A stretch of DNA of 7,025 nt from Gammaproteobacteria bacterium (GTDB lineage Bacteria > Pseudomonadota > Gammaproteobacteria > Steroidobacterales > Steroidobacteraceae). The position numbers were made by a program, and so were the translations under genes. The notes below the pieces were generated by a model. The model was given only the letters and a program-made list of their open reading frames with translations, was not told where the DNA came from and ran no database searches. Below are positions 6,742 to 7,025 of this stretch, piece after piece (within the stretch, counting starts at the first letter, position 1; the number at the start of each line of letters is the position of its first letter). The stretch is taken from assembly GCA_030039615.1 (NCBI GenBank), contig JASHVF010000037.1, forward strand, positions 1 to 7,025, given 5' to 3'.

Positions 6742-6748
6742 ATAGCGG

Positions 6749-7025
6749 ATGGAATTTGCGGTTTGGACGAAGGGCCTGGCGGCGCTCGCCGTCGACTGCC
6801 TGGTCGTGGGCGTATTCGAGGAGAGCGAGCTCGGCACCGAGGCCCGCGGCGTGGACGCCGCCTGCGGCGGCCGGCTGCAGCGGCTGCTGGCGCGCGGCGA
6901 CTTCGCCGGCCGCGCCGGCGACACGCAGCTCATCACCGAGGTGACGGAGCTGCCGGCACGGCGGGTGCTGCTGGTGGGGCTCGGCACGCGCGCCCAGCTC
7001 TCGCGCCGCAGCTGGCGGCGCGCCT
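6749..7025 (+). CDS. pepA: Leucyl aminopeptidase PepA, N-terminal part, truncated by window edge
   Basis: The ATG at 6749 opens a frame that stays open to the window edge (92 complete codons and one extra base). The product begins MEFAVWTKGL, then has DCLVVGVFEESEL (16-28), RLLARGDFAGRAGDTQLI (45-62) and RRVLLVGLGTRAQLSRRSW (71-89). These match the order and spacing of the N-terminal domain of E. coli PepA (M17 family), with its VVGVFE, RGxxxGxxGxTxLL and RxLLxGxG motifs. PepA is a hexameric cytosolic metalloenzyme that removes N-terminal residues. In E. coli it also binds DNA, in Xer recombination at cer and in carAB control. The metal-binding catalytic domain lies beyond the edge, so activity cannot be judged. 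The AAGGGG 7 nt upstream and the divergent lptF support the identification. Confidence 0.92.
   Translation, partial: MEFAVWTKGLAALAVDCLVVGVFEESELGTEARGVDAACGGRLQRLLARGDFAGRAGDTQLITEVTELPARRVLLVGLGTRAQLSRRSWRRA

Larger units (their letters stand above)
6630..6748. promoter_or_regulatory. Divergent lptF / pepA intergenic region, presumed to hold both promoters
   Basis: This 119-nt region separates the lptF start (- strand) from the pepA start (+ strand), so transcription of both must begin in or near it. Its middle (about 6661-6720) is more AT-rich than its surroundings. On the + strand TACACT at 6676-6681 could be a -10 box for pepA but has no good -35 at 17 nt. TTGCGC (6681-6686) with GAATAA (6705-6710) is a second weak pair with 18-nt spacing. 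On the - strand TGTAAC, within the same GTGTAACCC stretch, could serve lptF, again without a good -35. No operator repeat was recognised. The location is secure; the individual boxes are guesses. Confidence 0.5.

Noticed and set aside
6756..6944. A 62-codon open frame on the + strand
   Set aside because: It lies inside the 5' end of pepA in another frame. The frame starting at 6749 matches PepA and has the ribosome site.
5542..6987. An upstream extension of the lptG frame that would give an 837-residue protein
   Set aside because: Everything before the GTG at 5541 is an out-of-frame reading of lptF and of the intergenic region. The real LptG N-terminus (NVLDRYI) begins at 5541.

Overview
The window comes from a GC-rich proteobacterial chromosome, most likely a gammaproteobacterium. 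The best evidence is the right half: lptF and lptG in one unit, transcribed divergently from pepA. The same pepA / lptF-lptG arrangement is found in Escherichia coli and many other Gammaproteobacteria. No mobile element, RNA gene, CRISPR array or strong compositional break was seen, and almost every base is coding. The genus cannot be fixed from this sequence.

Left half (+ strand, about 1-4477). This is a compact gene series: the 3' end of an ABC transporter ATPase, a six-helix ABC-2 type permease (GldF-like), a GldG-like auxiliary membrane protein and a membrane-anchored DUF4340 protein. The gaps are 13 nt, 3 nt and a 4-nt ATGA overlap, so this looks like one translationally coupled operon. 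Such ATPase/permease/GldG-like/DUF4340 sets are widespread in bacteria that do not glide, and their substrate is not established. Thirty nt further on is a small zinc protein of the GFA/CENP-V family, possibly the last gene of the same transcript.

Right half (- strand, 6629 down to 4474). lptF (TTG start) and lptG (GTG start) overlap by a GTGA. They encode the two inner-membrane subunits of the LptB2FG lipopolysaccharide exporter. lptG converges on the GFA gene, and the two stop codons share one CTAG tetranucleotide, which leaves no intergenic terminator.

Right edge (+ strand). After a 119-nt divergent intergenic region, pepA (cytosolic leucyl aminopeptidase) begins at 6749 and runs off the window after 92 codons.

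No clearly new system was found. The items most worth following up are the uncharacterised Gld-type ABC cluster, the absence in this LptF/LptG pair of the basic residues that line the LPS entry site in E. coli, and the unusual start/stop architecture of the lpt genes. The very long antisense open frames are shadows of the real genes in GC-rich DNA.
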